This document shows, one piece after another, positions 12,998 through 13,470 of a DNA stretch of 13,470 nt (position 1 is the stretch's first letter; each line of letters starts with the position of its first letter). Made by a program: the position numbers and the translations under genes. The DNA comes from Candidatus Rifleibacteriota bacterium (GTDB lineage Bacteria > Riflebacteria > Ozemobacteria > Ozemobacterales > Ozemobacteraceae): NCBI GenBank assembly GCA_017526725.1, contig JAFXRA010000252.1:1-13470 (forward strand), read 5' to 3'. The notes under the pieces are model-generated. The model was not told the DNA's origin and did no database searches. It worked only from the letters and a program-made list of their open reading frames with translations.

Positions 12998-13026
12998 ATA
13001 TATTAATTTAGAAATGAGGTAAAAAA

Positions 13027-13470
13027 GTGTTGGTCCGTATTGTGATATTTGTTCTGGTTTTGGTTTTGGTAGGTGTAATATATTACAAAATCAAACAGAA
13101 ACAAATAGCAGCAAAAGAACAAAAAGAGTTAGAAGAAAAAAGAAAAAAGCAAGAGTTAATTCGCATCAACTTTAGAAAAGTTTTTCCAGAAGTAGATGAA
13201 AAGTTTTCTAATCTTTTAAGAATCATTGGTAAAGATGAGAAAATGAGCTTTTATAGAACAGAAGCTTCAAAAGCTTTTAATGAATTATTAAGAGTTTTCC
13301 TGAATATTGTAGAGTCAGATAAACGTTTGGACAATTTGGATAAATTACGAAGGGGTTTATTGCCTTCTATCAACGATACAAATACTAATGACAAAATAAC
13401 AAAAGAAAGTATTGAAAAATCAAAAATTTTAGTTGAAAGAATTAACAAAGAAAGTAACGAATTAAAAAAA
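13027..13470 (+). CDS. membrane-anchored coiled-coil protein, 5' part only
   Basis: An open frame of 148 codons runs to the window edge without a stop. It starts at GTG 13027, with GAGG (13016-13019) seven bases upstream. Residues 2-19 (LVRIVIFVLVLVLVGVIY) are one transmembrane helix or signal anchor. Residues 20-48 are Lys/Glu/Gln-rich and look like a coiled coil. The rest is charged and helical. I do not recognise a family. The GTG start and missing end make it easy for gene finders to overlook. Confidence 0.7.
   Translation, partial: MLVRIVIFVLVLVLVGVIYYKIKQKQIAAKEQKELEEKRKKQELIRINFRKVFPEVDEKFSNLLRIIGKDEKMSFYRTEASKAFNELLRVFLNIVESDKRLDNLDKLRRGLLPSINDTNTNDKITKESIEKSKILVERINKESNELKK

Noticed and set aside
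1..13470. CRISPR array, tRNA, rRNA, integrase, transposase or replication origin
   Set aside because: I looked for spaced identical repeats, tRNA-like cloverleafs and recombinase motifs on both strands and found none that I could support.

Overview
The window comes from an AT-rich bacterial genome, most likely a gut or rumen anaerobe. Three things suggest this: a methylaspartate-pathway glutamate-fermentation operon, pilin-like membrane proteins with the C-[YF]-S-N ... C-x2-H-G pattern, and a SUMF1/C-type-lectin-fold protein. I recall that combination from deep-branching anaerobic lineages such as Candidatus Riflebacteria. This is a recollection of family patterns, not a search result, and is tentative.

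Layout. Positions 1-395 hold no firm gene but contain a dense cluster of short hairpins. At 396-635 is a small peptide with a double-glycine leader and a Cys4 zinc-ribbon core. At 665-960 (minus) is the C-terminal piece of a SAM methyltransferase, next to a RelB/DinJ-RelE/ParE toxin-antitoxin pair (1010-1661, minus). A 440-base gap with heptanucleotide repeats precedes the core operon (2170-6543): glutamate mutase epsilon subunit, methylaspartate ammonia-lyase, an AtuA-like DUF1446 protein and a DUF4387 protein. All four overlap by 1-4 bases and the operon ends in a strong hairpin terminator.

From 6699 to about 9100 lie a four-helix-bundle/zinc-finger protein (minus) and an AAA+ ATPase with a DUF4143 domain (plus). 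Directly after the ATPase stop is a second, synonymously diverged copy of the last 18 codons of the DUF4387 gene, followed by a second terminator with the same core stem. The 6.6-9.1 kb block therefore looks inserted at, or recombined into, the 3' end of the operon. Next come a MNT nucleotidyltransferase/HEPN toxin-antitoxin pair (the HEPN frame is broken near its start), two convergent paralogous membrane pilin-like proteins, a SUMF1-fold protein lacking one catalytic cysteine, and the start of an unrecognised membrane-anchored coiled-coil protein that runs off the end.

How the genes work together. GlmE and Mal catalyse glutamate to 3-methylaspartate to mesaconate. The B12-binding partner GlmS, the repair protein MutL and a mesaconase are not in the window and must be encoded elsewhere if the pathway runs. 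AtuA-like and DUF4387 proteins are probably partners in a later or ancillary step. The rest is mostly accessory: two toxin-antitoxin modules, a probable island, gene remnants and several repeat types. No complete new multi-gene system is evident. The strongest unusual signals are the duplicated operon end, the recurrent heptanucleotide arrays, and the GG-leader zinc-ribbon peptide.
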